Source: Liolophura sinensis
Taxonomy: Eukaryota > Mollusca > Polyplacophora > Chitonida > Chitonidae
Assembly (NCBI RefSeq): GCF_032854445.1
Contig: NC_088302.1
Coordinates: forward strand, 57,516,237 to 57,580,236
Reading direction: 5' to 3'
Length of the DNA stretch: 64,000 bases
The notes under the pieces are model-generated. The model was not told where the DNA came from, searched no databases, and worked only from the letters and a program-made list of their open reading frames with translations. Made by a program: the position numbers and the translations under genes. This document shows, piece after piece, positions 13,501 through 28,500 of the stretch; the first letter of the stretch is position 1; every line of letters begins with the position of its first letter.

Positions 13501-16500
13501 CTGTATGAGCATAGGAAGGGTTTGGATGACCTGGTCTCAGTGGCGATCTGTGTACTGTATGAGCATAGGAAGGGTTTGGATGACTAGGTCTCAGTGGCCA
13601 TTTGTGTACTGTATGACCATAGGAAGGGTTTAGATGACTAGGTCTCAGTGGCCATCTGTGTACTGTATGGACATTTGAAGGGGTTGGATGATCTGTTCTT
13701 GGCAGCCTTCTGTGTACTCTATGGACATTTGAAGGGGTTGGATGACCTGCTATTAGTGGCCATCTGATTACCATATGGCCATAGTAAGGGTTAGGATGAT
13801 CTGCTCTTGGCGGCCATCTGTGTACTGTATGGCCATATGAAGGGTGGCTTATAATGAACTTTCGTGTCAACAGGTTTCTTTTTTGGATGATCAGGTTACG
13901 CCCTATGCATATATTTTTAATGGCCATATCTTGAAATGCATGTAATTCTGTGTAGGCTTTTGTGGAAACAGTGTGGCTGTGTGGAAATAGTCTGGCTTAT
14001 TGGAAACAGTGTAACTTTATGGAAACAGTGTAGTTTTGTGGAAACAGTGTAGATGTGTGGAAATAGTCTGGTTTATTAGAAACAGTGTAACTTTGTGGAA
14101 ACCCTGTAGTTTTGTGGATATAGTCTGGCTTATTGGAAACAGTGTAACTTTATGGAAACAGTTTAGTTTTGTGGAAACAGTGTAGATGTGTGGAAAAAGC
14201 CTGGCTTATTAGAAACAGTGTAACTTTGTGGAAACAGTGTAGTTTTGATGTGTAACTCTTACATTTCATTTACACAGCTTAATGTGCCTTGGATTTAGAA
14301 TAAATTACTGTGTGCTAGAATGGAAGAAACCGAAGCCTGATTGATTCACTGTCCATACACTGTGATTTCTCACCCTGCATTAAAAAAAAAACGGCTTTGG
14401 CGCAGTGTCTGGAAAGCGGAATGAGATTTACATAACAATACTTGAAGGAGTTCAAGAATCAATGTATATGTAGGCATTTTCATTTTCCTGTCTCCCCCTA
14501 CCCCAACCTGTCTTTTTTCTCTGTACTAGTGAACCTGTAACTTTTGAGGAGTTCAGACTTGGTAGAATTCAAATGACCTTAGAGGTAGAGCTTTGTCAGC
14601 TCTTGCATTCAGCTTCATAGTGTATGAACCAGGCCATTGGTGAAGGCTGACAAAACAATTATCAGTTGTTGAAACAAAATGACATCTAACAATCTAGACT
14701 TGTTGCTAAAATGACCATGATTCACCTGTGACATGTTTAAAAATTCAGAGTGTTTTGAACATTTTCACTGACCATTTGACAGTCACATTTCATAAATTTC
14801 ACTGTTGTTTTTTGTAGAGAGAGGCATTTAACTTTAAAGTAAAACCATGTACAGTATGTATGTAAAAAAAAACTGTCCCTGTTTACAGAAATAAAAGTAC
14901 ATGTAATTGGTTGTGCCCTCCTCTTGAAAAGAGGATGATATCTAGTGATTACTTGTTCTGTGGCTCAGGTTTCTATAATTTGATCATATCTTGAAAAGAG
15001 AAAGAGAGTGTAGTGATTACTTGTTCTTTGGTGGTATCTAATTGGAGCAAATTTAGTTGAGAAACTTGTTGCATCATGGTTGTTGCATATTTTTGGTCTG
15101 TCAGATTAATGTCAGTCCATCTGTGCATTTATGTTTTTTATTGAAATAATTTGTAGCATATTAAATTCCTTTTGAATATGATTATTTCAGATAGATTCTA
15201 GTTTGATAAGCTCTTTACAGTGAGATGTGTGTTTTGACACTGTGCATTGTGGCCTACTATGGAGAATTTTCAGTCTTCTCTCTTATAAATACTTTATAAT
15301 AGAAAAACATTTGCTGTTAGATCGTGACTTTAGCACGATGTGAAATCACATGATCACGTTCAGTGGATCAGGATCACAAAGCTTCAGGGTAATGCTGTGT
15401 GTGGTCAGAAGTCATCGTCGTGTCGCTTCGTGTTGTGCTGTATGAAGGACATGAAGGATTGTGACCTGTAGATGTTATAGGTGGGTTACAGCTGTGTAGC
15501 TGGATCAGGCTAGACACATTGTGGCTGTGACTGCTACAGCTTTTATTGGATTCCAGTATCAGGAAGATGGGTCGAGATTTATTCATCTATTTTTACCAGT
15601 TCTTGTCTGGAATATTTACTGTACAAGGATAGAAATCTACTTGTTAGGCCTTGTGCACATCCCTGTCTGTCCGCGGCTGGCCTCCTACATGCAGCCTGGG
15701 CATTTAGATGCTTATGATCCACATCCAACATAGCATAAGCTGTTGTACGTATATGTACATGTAACTCACTGAATCTCATCATCTTGGTTACCATGGTGAT
15801 CGGGAATATTGACTAACCTCACCTGTACTTGGATGTTTATGAGGGCCAGCTAATTGATGGCAGCACACCTGCGGGAAAAAAATAGTCATCAAAGGGAATA
15901 AGTTCGCATCGCCAGTGTTTTTCGTTCCCATCCATCTTGCCCATGTGACATCAGTGTTCACCCCATGTGGATCTCAAATCTCCCAAATCATGTTTAAATT
16001 ATATATGCCTCAGAATCCATGTAGATATCAGGTGATGTATGCATCTAGTGCCGTGTCACATGGGAACCTGGGTAATATTGAAAGCTTGCTCACACTTACA
16101 TGTACTTCTCAATACTTCTGACAGGAATATTCACCTCTCCTCACCATGTACTTGTAGATATCTGGTGAGGCATGCTGAGTTCTAGTGCCTTGTCACATGA
16201 GAACCTGGGTAATATTGAAAGCTTGTTCACACTTACATATACTTCTTAATACTTCTGACAGGAATATTCACCTCTCCTCACCATGTACTTGTAGATATCT
16301 GGTGAGGCATGCTGAGTTCTAGGGCCGTGTCACGTGGGTACCTGGGTAAAATTGAAAGCTTACTCACACTTACATATACTTCTCAATACTTCTGACAGGA
16401 ATATTCACCTCTCCTCACCATGTACATGTACTTGTAGATATCTGGTGAGGCATGCTGAGTTCTAGTGCCGTGTCACATGGGAACCTGGATAATATTGAAA

Positions 16501-19500
16501 GCTTGCTCACACTTACATATACTTCTCAATACTTCTGACAGGAATATTCACCTCTCCTCACCATGTACTTGTAGATATCTGGTGAGGCATGCTGAGTTCT
16601 AGGGCCGTGTCACGTGGGTACCTGGGTAAAATTGAAAGCTTACTCACACTTACATATACTTCTCAATACTTCTGACAGGAATATTCCCCTCTGCTCACCA
16701 TGTACTTGTAGATATCTGGTGAGGCATGCTGAGTTCTAGTGCCGTGTCACATGGGTACCTGGCTAACATTGCTTAGCCTTACTTCTGACAAATGTATTCA
16801 GAATTTGGTTGAAAGTTGATACAGTATTAAAATACATAGTTATCATATGAATTAGGTTAAATGTAAAACTGAAAACAAGCAGTTGACAAATAATTTGAAA
16901 TCTCACTGTTTCAGTGTTTATCAAAATAATCAGACTTAATGCATTTTAAAATTGTTTTCAGCTTTGTGTCCTTTCTTGTGAACGTTGACACCCATTGTTG
17001 ATGATATTTTGTTTTTGCATTTCATCCTGTGTGACTGGATATATATGGTCACATACCTTTCATGTATGTTGTGTAACCATACCACACACGAATGCATACT
17101 GACTGGATATATATGGTCACATACCTTTCATGTATGTTGTGTAACCATACCACACACGAATGCATACTGACTGGATATATATGGTCACATACCTTTCATG
17201 TATGTTGTGTAACCATACCACACACGAATGCATACTGACAGGATATATATGGTCACATACCTTTCATGTATGTTGTGTAACCATACCACACACGAATGCA
17301 TACTGACTGGATATATATGGTCACGTACCTCATATGTACGTGTTTGTTGTGTAACCATACCACACACGAATGCATACTGACTGGATATATATGGTGACGT
17401 ACCTCATATGTACGTGTATGTTGTGTAACCATACCACACACGAATGCATACTGACTGGATATATATGATCACGTACCTTTCATGTATGTTGTGTAACCAT
17501 ACCACACACTAATGCATACTGACTGGATATATATGGTCACATACCTTTCATGTATGTTGTGTAACCATACCACACACGAATGCATACTGACTGGATATAT
17601 ATGGTCACATACCTTTCATGTATGTTGTGTAACCATACCACACACGAATGCATACTGACTGGATATATATGGTCACATACCTTTCATGTATGTTGTGTAA
17701 CCATACCACACACGAATGCATACTGACAGGATATATATGGTCACATACCTTTCATGTATGTTGTGTAACCATACCACACATGAATGCATACTGACTGGAT
17801 ATATATGGTCACATACCTCATATGTACATGTATGTTGTGTAACCATACCACACACAAATGCATACTGACTGGATATATATGGTCACGTACCTCATATGTA
17901 CATGTATGTTGTGTAACCATACCACACACGAATGCATACTGACTGGATATATATGGTCACATACCTTTCGTGTATGTTGTGTAACCATACCACACACGAA
18001 TGCATACTGACTGGATATATATGGTCACATACCTTTCATGTATGTTGTGTAACCATACCACACACGAATGCATACTGACTGGATATATATGGTCACGTAC
18101 CTCATATGTACATGTATGTTGTGTAACCATACCACACACGAATGCATACTGACTGGATATATATGGTCACGTACCTCATATGTACGTGTATATTGTGTAA
18201 CCATACCACACACAAATGCATACTGACTGGATATATATGGTCACGTACCTCATATGTACATGTATGTTGTGTAACCATACAACACACGAATGCATACTGA
18301 CTGGATATATATGGTCACGTACCTCATATGTACATGTATGTTGTGTAACCATACCACACACGAATGCATACTGAATGGATATATATGGTCACGTACCTCA
18401 TATGTACATGTATGTTGTGTAACCATACCACACACGAATGCATACTGACTGGATATATATGGTCACGTACCTCATATGTACGTGTATATTGTGTAACCAT
18501 ACCACACCAAATGCATACTGACTGGATATATATGGTCACGTACCTCATATGTACATGTATGTTGTGTAACCATACCACACACGAATGCATACTGACTGGA
18601 TATACATGGTCACATACCTCATATGTACATGTATATTGTGTAACCATACCACACACAAATGCATACTGAATGGATATATATGATCACGTACCTCATCTGC
18701 ACTTGTATGTTGTGTAACCATACCACACACGAATGCATACTGACAGGATATATATGGTCACATACCTCATATGTACATGTATATTGTGTAACCATACCAC
18801 ACACGAATGCATACTGACTGGATATATATGGTCACGTACCTCATATGTACGTGTATATTGTGTAACCATACCACACACGAATGCATACTGACTGGATATA
18901 TATGGTCACATACCTCATATGTACATGTATGTTGTGTAACCATACCACACACGAATGCATACTGACTGGATATATATGGTCACGTACCTCATATGTACAT
19001 GTATGTTGTGTAACCATACCACACACAAATGCATACTGACTGGATATATATGATCACGTACCTCACATGTACATGTATGTTGTGTGACCATACCTCACAC
19101 GAATGCATACTCACTGGATATATGTGGTCACGTACCTCATATGTACATGTATGTTGTGTAACCATACCTCACACGAATGCATACTGACTGGATATATATG
19201 GTCACATACCTCACTTGTACATGTATGTTGTGTGACCATACCTCACATGAATGCATACTGACTGGATATATATGGTCACATACCTCATATGTACATGTAT
19301 GTTGTGTAACCATACCACTCACGAATGCATACTGAATGGATATATATGGTCATTTACCTTATATGTACACGTATGTTGTGTAACCATACCTCACACGAAT
19401 GCATACTGACTGGATATATATGGTCATGTACCTCGCATGTACATGTATGTTGTGTAACCATACCACACACGAATGCATACTGACTTGATATACATTGTCA

Positions 19501-22500
19501 CGTACCTCATATGTACATGTATGTTGTGTAACCATACCACACACAAATGCATACTGACTGGATATATAGGGTCACATACCTCACTTGTACATGTATGTTG
19601 TGTAACCATACCACACACGAATGCATACTGACTTGATATACATGGTCACATACCTCATATGTACATGTATGTTGTGTAACCATACCACACACGAATGCAT
19701 ACTGACTGGATATGTATGGTCACATACCTCACTTGTACATGTATGTTGTGTAACCATACAACACACGAATGCATACTGACTTGATATATATGGTCATGTA
19801 CCTCGCATGTACATGTATGTTGTGTAACCATACCACACACGAATGCATACTGACTTGATATACATTGTCACGTTCCTCATATGTACATGTATGTTGTGTA
19901 ACCATACCACACACAAATGCATACTGAATGGATATATATGGTCACATACCTCATATGTACATGTATGTTGTGTAACCATACCACACACGAATGCATACTG
20001 AATGGATATATATGGTCACGTACCTCATATGTACATGTATGTTGTGTAACCATACCACACACAAATGCATACTGAGTGGATTGGGATTTTGAACAGAAGT
20101 TTTGTCAGAAAAGTTAGTGAAGTGCACAACACACGGTGGTGAGATAAATTAATAATGTTGTGTATCTTTAGATCAAACCACTTTAAGCTGCCCTGCTGTC
20201 CTGCAAATATGCAGCTGTGATAAGTGTATTAGAAATACTTGTATTCATACATGTTTAGGCTGATGTTGTGTGGTTTGCACGTATAACACCGTGTCATGTT
20301 TAATGTAATTAGCTTGATACTTAATCTTGGTTATTTTTAGTGTCCATCAATTCTGGTATAATTATTCGGAAATTGACATTCTTTTTGATGACTTGCAAGC
20401 ATAACATGTAATGTGGTATTGTTAAGCTTACATGCATGTGGTGTATCAGTCAGCTGTCGGGGCTGAACGAGCTCGTGCACAGATAACATGTGCATGTATT
20501 AGGCTGTATAATGCATTTGATGACATTGTGACTTGTCATACCTCCATGTTGTAACATGTGCCACTTGACAAAGCCGGTTGTGCTTGTTGGGCAAAAGGTT
20601 TTACGTTTTTGTTTCAAACCGCACCCCCTTCATTTACAGGACGTTCCTGGGCGTTTATACATAATAAACAGTTCACATAAATGAATAAATAAGTATGTGG
20701 TTGGTGTGTGACAGATGTAAATGAATTTTAATTTCAGATGAAAGAAAATATCACTAATCCATGAATTAATCAATGTTTACAAGACGTACATCGTCTGTTA
20801 AATTAATTTTTTCCTCTTTTCTTTCCTTCTAGTGACAGATGTGGTGGCAATATCAATCAAAAAGTCCAGCGGTCATCGCATTGCAGAGCTTGTAGATTCG
20901 GGCGTGCGAGTTACGATTCATATCTCGAAAGGTCCTATCGTTCCCAGAGGTAACGAGCCCTCAAGCATCAGCAAGACTTCTGTTCTGTTTGTTTCCATAT
21001 CGTTCATTGTTTTAATGATCATCTCTCTGGCATGGCTGGTCTTCTACTACATCCAGAGGTTTCGCTATGCACATGCCAAGGAGAGGCTCTCAGTAAGTAC
21101 AACCCTTCTTCCATTATACTGCACACGTAATGGGCTCTCATTGTTTTTGTTTGTACTGTTCTCACTGTCTTTGTCGTGTATGGTTTTTGTGTTTACAAGA
21201 TGGAAGTGCGTGTATGGATGAAGGTGATTTACTTCAGGTATTCCAGTTTCTTCAACCCTTAAACCTGATAGCCATCGATGACTGAGCACAGCGATAGACA
21301 CCAATTAACCAATCTATGTAGAGGTGAAATTACCTGGTTTTAGTTGAACCAAACTGGGCATAATGTTGAGCTTATAGCCATATTTCACATCATATCTTCC
21401 AAGGATTCATACATGTTGATTTTAGACCCTGATGGTCGGTGGTAAGATTTAGTTAAAAACTGAAGGGGGATGGGTTGGGGGTGGAACTCAGCTGTATGTT
21501 TTTCTGGTACAAATACTCAAATTTTTGGATAAAATCTGAATTTCGTACAAAAATATATGTATAGTGTTGAGCGGTTGACTGGGATGGTCAAGGTCTGCAT
21601 CAGTGACAAGCTGAAGTGGTCAAGCTCACGGGGTGAGCAAATGGACTCAAGCCGTGTTGCTCTCCCCCACCTACAGTGTTCAAAGACCGACCGCCATCAC
21701 AGAGGCCTGATTCAAGACCAAGCATCCTTAACACATAACATGTAATGCTAATCACATCACCACCTATCTTCAGCAACTTTATGGTCAGTCCGGCCAAATC
21801 AGGTCAATCTGGCTACCTGATTAAATCTGCATTTTGACCTGTGTAACCCAGTAATAGCACAGAGCCTTGTCTGCTAAGCATGTGCGATGTGATGTCGTAT
21901 TTAAGTCTGATTCATTGTGCCAAAACACTAGTGTACAGTGCAAAGTACTGTGTGTAACCATAAAAAGCTGGCTCATGTATTGGTTTTATAAAGGGAACCA
22001 GCAGTTGTTTGAATCTGTTACTGAATCTACTCTTTGAATTTACTACTTGTGATTTAAATTAGCGGGTGTACATGTATATCTCTGTAGCCAAGTGATCATT
22101 GTGACAAATTGAAACTGATTCATGTAGATCTTAAATTTTGTAGTAGCAGGCTGAAAACTGAAGATTTTGGCTTCAGACCTATGTCATCAAAAAATCCCCA
22201 TTTTGGCTTCAAGTCTTTGTCATCAAAAAATCTCCTTTTTAAGTTGGCATAAAATATTATGTTATTCCTGGCTTGAGACCCCCCACTTGAGCCCCTTGTT
22301 TTGGTGCCAGAAATGTACTGTTTGAGAGATGCCATATTAAGCAAAAAAACAGTTAGTCAGGTGTGAGGATAATTTTTCTCCAGTATGTCAAAAGCATATG
22401 TAATTGGTATGATTTTCCAAGCTGTCAGTGACAGTCACCAACCCAGTAATGAAAATTGTGGTGGATAGGAAATGTAAATGTATCCTTTTATTGATACATT

Positions 22501-25500
22501 GTAGTTACGTGAAAAGGGAAGTAGAGGCACTTGAAAGGGCAGGTGCATTTTCCAAATCCATACAGGGAAGTTCCTTTACAGGGACAAGGCTGATGTTTCA
22601 CCCTTAAACTTCCGGCAACACAACATGATCTTGGCTCCCCTCTTCCTGAAGTATAAATGTTTACTGACAATGTAAATTAGGTCATTTATTCTGTGATCTG
22701 AGGTGAGGCTCCTCACTTTTCTGAAAAGACAGGTTCATTAAATTTAGTATGTTCAGAGTAACATATTTGTTTTTATGGGTCTTTTTATTGGTGAGAATCG
22801 CCAGAGGTCCATTATAGAGGCATGAACAAATGTGAAGAAATTGCTGAAGTAGTTTCACCCAAGTACGACAAGTCAGTGCACTTAACGACATTGACTGTGT
22901 TATGGTCAAATGTTACCTTCCTTTCGTGATGTTTTTTTCATTGTTTTGGTAGGATTTATATGTTATGATTATGGATTGATTGAAATTTTAATTATGTTTG
23001 GAGCCGTGCTTTCATTTATTATTCGTTTAGTTTGTGTCATGAAAGGTTATTGAATATGCTTGCACTATTTTGAGGATCGCTGGGGTAGTCACCTAACAGT
23101 TGGTACCTTGATTGCCTGTGAGAGCATATGTAGCGAAAAGATTTACACCTTGTAAGGTAGACTACGTTAATGTGTTTAACAGCTCCTAATGATATTTAGG
23201 CCTACCTTACCGCAATCGAGTGCTTTGTTAATCAGCAAAATGGTGAATATAAAGAATGCAGAATTCATCAGACGGCGGGTATGCCATTTGACCTTGGCCT
23301 TAGTTCTACAGATAAGGGACATGCAGGCGTAAATGCGCTTGAAAATTAGATGATACGCTTCTAAAAATAAAACAGAGCATACTGAATACGCATGACAATT
23401 TGAGTGAATGCCTATGTTCCTGAAAGCTATAGCGTACATGCAAAAAAATTGAATCTAAAGTAAAAAATCGAAAGTAGATCTCCAAATTAGTTTACCTTGG
23501 ACGCTGTCCACAAAATTTTAGTTTTCAGAAACTGAAGGTTACAGCAAAGGCTCACTTACCACTACCTGTAGTCATGGAGAATGACTACTGTGATGTCTGT
23601 ATTTGTGAGATTCTCTATTGTTCGCTATGAAGAAGATGTATCAAGTGCTAAAAAAGTGTTGTTGAGGGCCAGTTTGCAATGTGTATATGTATTGATGATT
23701 TCTGAGGAGAGAAGCTAATGCAATGAAATACAACAATCACAAAAACAGCCAGTGTTCAGAAACACTTTAGATTTACACTATATACTGCCAATAAATAAAG
23801 CACATATAAACTTTTGTCTTCTAATGTAGGCCTACATTTGGATGTAGCATAACAATCATATCATGTTTTGATCCCAAAACGGCAGTTGTTCATGTACACA
23901 GAAATGTTTCTGTAAACAAAAAAAATTACCAGTCGCATTAGGCAAGTTACCATAGAATGAAATAATACTGCAACCCCTGCTATCAAAACAGAATGAAAAG
24001 GTAAAGTTAATTGTCAGTGCGTGAGTTAAAAGTTTTGGAATAAAACCAGTAAGCTTACAGGCTGAGGTGTAGTAAATAAATGTAGGCCTATGAGTGTCTT
24101 CAGATTCATTCCTCGTGAGGATGAGCTGCAATAATTAATTTATTCTAAAATGTTATGACAAGTCGTAATTCTGGGCAATCGACATGTACGTACATATACT
24201 TGTAGTCCTATATGTAACAACAAGAATCTCTGTACCGGTAGGTCTATGTAGTCCTGTATGTAACTACAAGAATCTCTGTACCGGTAGGTCTATGTAGTCC
24301 TGTATGTAACTACAAGACTCTCTGTACCGGTAGGTCTATGTAGTCCTGTATGTAACTACAAGACTCTCTGTACCGGTAGGTCTATGTAGTCCTGTATGTA
24401 ACAACAAGAATCTCTGTACCGGTAGGTCTATGTAGTCCTGTATGTAACTACAAGAATCTCTGTACTGGTAGGTCTATGTAGTCCTATATGTAACAAGAAG
24501 AATCTCTGTATCGGTAGGTCCATGTAGTCCTATATGTAACAACAAGAATCTCTGTACCCGTAGGTCTATGTAGTTCTATATGTAACAACAAGAATCTCTG
24601 TACCAGTAGGTCTATGTAGACCTATAAGTAACTACAAGAATCTCTGTACCAGTAGGTCCATGTAGTCCTGTATGTAACTACAAGAATCTCTGTACCAGTA
24701 GGTCTATGTAGGCCTATATGTAACAACAAGAATCTCTGTACTGGTAGGTCTATGTAGTTCTATATGTAACTACAAGAATCTCTATACCAGTAGGTCTATG
24801 TAGGCCTATATGTAACAACAAGAATCTCTGTACCAGTAGGTCCATGTAGTCCTATATGTAACTACAAGAATCTCTGTACCGGTAGGTCTATGTAGTCCTG
24901 TATGTAACAACAAGAATCTCTGTACCAGTAGGTCTATGTAGTACTGTATGTAACTACAAGAATCTCTGTACCGGTAGGTCTATTTAGGCCTATATGTAAC
25001 TACAAGAATCTCTGCACTGGTAGGTCTATTTAGGCCTATATGTAACAACAAGAATCTCTGTACTGGTAGATCTATTTAGGCCTATATGTAACTACAAGAA
25101 TCTCTGTACTGGTAGGTCTATTTAGGCCTATATGTAACAACAAGAATCTCTGTACCAGTAGGTCTATTTAGGCCTATACATGTATGCACATGTACGTTTT
25201 TCGATTTTGTAAACCCCCTTCACTCAATCAACTTCACACTTTCCACGTGTATTGCTGGGAACCCAAAAAAGTGAAGTGTTGAGTATTTTCAAAAATGTTT
25301 ACTGCAGTAGGCTTACCCAGTACTCCCTCAGAAGTTTAGAGTACTGTGCTACATCTGAAATTTATCTGTAGCACTGCTTGACCCTTTGGGTTAGTGCCCA
25401 ATAGTTGATTTTCGTAACTGCGTGAATGCCAACAAACTAACAATACAAAGTTTTTCATGGTCCGTTGAATTCTGGAATGAGGTCTTAATTACATTTACTC

Positions 25501-28500
25501 TGTGTGATGAACACTTGGATATAATCCTGAAAAGATTGAAAAAAGGTTGAGAAATAGTATTTGTATTTTGTGTCTTTGCCATATTTGTACTGTTGAGATA
25601 CAACTATACAATTTAAGGACCAAAACATGTATATTTTTACGATGTGTTGCCTTGATCTGTTGCCACTTATGGCAGTGGTACAAATAATGGAGATTTTCAT
25701 GCTCACACTAACCAAACAAATAGAAATGGTAATGACTGTGTTGCAAAAAACATTTCCGAAAAATGCCTACAATCTTACAGTATATCATAATATGACGTTC
25801 TGATGCAATGCATGCTCTTTAATGTCATGTCATGATGATGTAAGGCCGGGTCTTCAGTCGCAGACAGAATAACTGATAGGCCCTTTGTGAGTGGAGAGGA
25901 CCAGTGAATTGTACTAGAAGACAGTGGGTCATTAGTTACCAGAAAAATAAAAACAAAACAAGCAAGAAAAGCAATAGACCGATTTCACATGTATGGTTTA
26001 TGACTGTTTCACTATGCACCTCTAGTCTGAGCAGGATAAGCCTTATCTCTGTATTTTGCACGTTTGCTTTTGACATTATCTTTGTTAGTTCTAATCCTCC
26101 CTTTCCTTTAATGTACAACCAAGAACTGAACATGCATCACCATGGTTTATAACTGTTTTATTATACAATGTATATATCTCTGATCAGGGTAATATACTAA
26201 AAAAAAGTATATGTTTGTACCAAAAATAAAATCATGATGAGAAATGAACCTCAAATAAAATTAAACTTTGTCTTTCTCATATGTATACATTGTATATACT
26301 TTCACGCTCACAAAATTACTGATCCCTAAAGCGGAATATAAACCAGGTTATAGTTGGCGGGTAAAACATAAATATATTCTGTCTGGACGAGAAAAGAGCA
26401 CTCAGTTTTGAGTTTCTGGTTGTAAAAATTTGGATTTCTATGAATCCCTGCCAACATGTTTATGTTGGAGGGATGGAGATGTGGATGTGTTTTGTAGTGT
26501 ACATCCTCGCCAAATGCTTGTCATCAGCAGGGTTATATGCATGTATGAAACTTAATCCACCCATGGAAATACAATCTGTGAAGCCTGGTGTACTGTCCCC
26601 TATATTGACAGCAGGAGCTGGAGTAAGGGCCCTGATCGCCTCACATATGTATACAGTCTGTGAAGCCTGGTGTACTGTCCCCCATAATGACAGCAGGAGC
26701 TGGAGTAAGGGCCCTGATCGCCTCACACATGTATACAGTCTGTGAAGCCTGGTGTACTGTCCCCCATAATGACAGCAGGAGCTGGAGTAAGGGACCTGAT
26801 CGCCTCACACATGTATACAGTCTGTGAAGCCTTGTGTACTGTCCCCTATATTGACAGCAGGAGCTGGAGTAAGGGCCCTGATCGCCTCACATACATATAC
26901 AGTCTGTGAAGCCTGGTGTACTGTCCCCCATAATGACAGCAGGAGCTGGAGTAAGGGACCTGATCGCCTCACACATGTATACAGTCTGTGAAGCCTGGTG
27001 TACTGTCCCCCCATAATGACAGCAGGAGCTGGAGTAAGGGACCTGATCGCCTCACACATGTATACAGTCTGTGAAGCCTGGTGTACTGTGCCCCATAATG
27101 ACAGCAGGAGCTGGAGTAAGGGCCCTGATCGCCTCACATACATATACAGTCTGTGAAGCCTGGTGTACTGTCCCCCATAATGACAGCAGGAGCTGGAGTA
27201 AGGGACCTGATCGCTTCACACATGTATACAGTCTGTGAAGCCTGGTGTACTGTCCCCTATATTGACAGCCCTGATCGCCTCACTCATGTTTACAGTCTGT
27301 GAAGCCTGGTGTACTGTCCCCTATATTGACAGCAGGAGGTGGGGTAAAGGCCCTGATCGCCTCACATATGTATACAGCCTGTGAAGCCTCGTGTACTGTC
27401 CCCTATATTGACAGCAGGAGGTGGGGTAAAGGCCCTGATCGCCTCACATATGTATACAGTCTGTGAAGCCTTGTATACTGTCCCCTATATTGACAGCAGG
27501 AGCTGGAGTAAGGGCCCTGATCGCTTCACACATGTATACAGTCTGTGAAGCCTGGTGTACTGTCCCCTATATTGACAGCCCTGATCGCCTCACACATGTA
27601 TACAGTCTGTGAAGCCTGGTGTACTGTCCCCTATATTGACAGCAGGAGGTGGGGTAAAGGCCCTGATCGCCTCACATATGTATACAGTCTGTGAAGCCTC
27701 GTGTACTGTCCCCCATAATGACAGCAGGAGCTGGAGTAAGGGCCCTGATCACCTCACACATCTATACAGTCTGTGAAGCCTGGTGTACTGCCCCCCATAT
27801 TGACAGCAGGAGCTGGAGTAAAGGTCCTGATTGGCTCACACATATACACATGTATGTACATCGTATGATGTCATACTAGATAGTGTGGGTTTATCTCATG
27901 CTGAGGTGCATCACTTATGTGTACCTGTTGTCATGTCATATATATACTACAGGGCAGGTGAAATGCATTTCACAAAGCACATGTACCTGTCTGTTTTGTG
28001 TTATGGAATATTTACAGGTCTCAGTTTTCTGTCCTGTTTTCTTCTCTTGCAGCATAGTTGCACGGGTGTAATGTAGAACCAGTGTTACATGTCACTGTAA
28101 GCCCCATATTTCTGTACAAATGAGCTACCACCTGGATTTACCAGGTACACATAGATTTTTAGAATCACAGAAACAATGGCATGGTACATGTGGTAAATTC
28201 TCACAGGAAAGTCCTGTAAGTTGCAAAGTCCTGTAAGTTGTGTTTTCCAGTCAGACAGTACATTTTAATGAAATGTTGAGTGTGCTGGTACTTAAAAACA
28301 TATCTATACAGTATACTGCATTAATAAGGTTATCCGAGGTTATAAAATGATAGCCGCAGGCATTGTACAATATCGACAAGAACTGAAGGACATAGTAACT
28401 GAGGTATATAGTGAATATGTTAATGATAGAAGTGTCCTCAGGTATATAGTGACTATGTTAATGATAGCGTGTTTAAATTGGGTGAAGGAAGTGTCCTTAG

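Larger units (their letters stand above)
4552..20832 (+). other. Intron 1 (16.3 kb)
   Basis: Runs from the donor GTATTG to the acceptor TTTCCTTCTAG. It contains the 54-bp, 19-bp, 137-bp and 68/74-bp arrays listed separately. A tRNA B-box-like sequence, GGGTTCAATTCC, occurs near 4827 and may mark a decayed SINE head. Outside the arrays I see no exon with conserved content at 4552-5500, 6310-6560, 14250-16020 or 20080-20832. Confidence 0.8.

Noticed and set aside
8043-13927. Long frames encoding 18-residue repeats ([15 protein letters not shown]-type and the opposite-strand [15 protein letters not shown] type)
   Set aside because: They follow from a 54-bp period divisible by three, are open on both strands at once, end wherever the array ends and have no start, splice or domain context.
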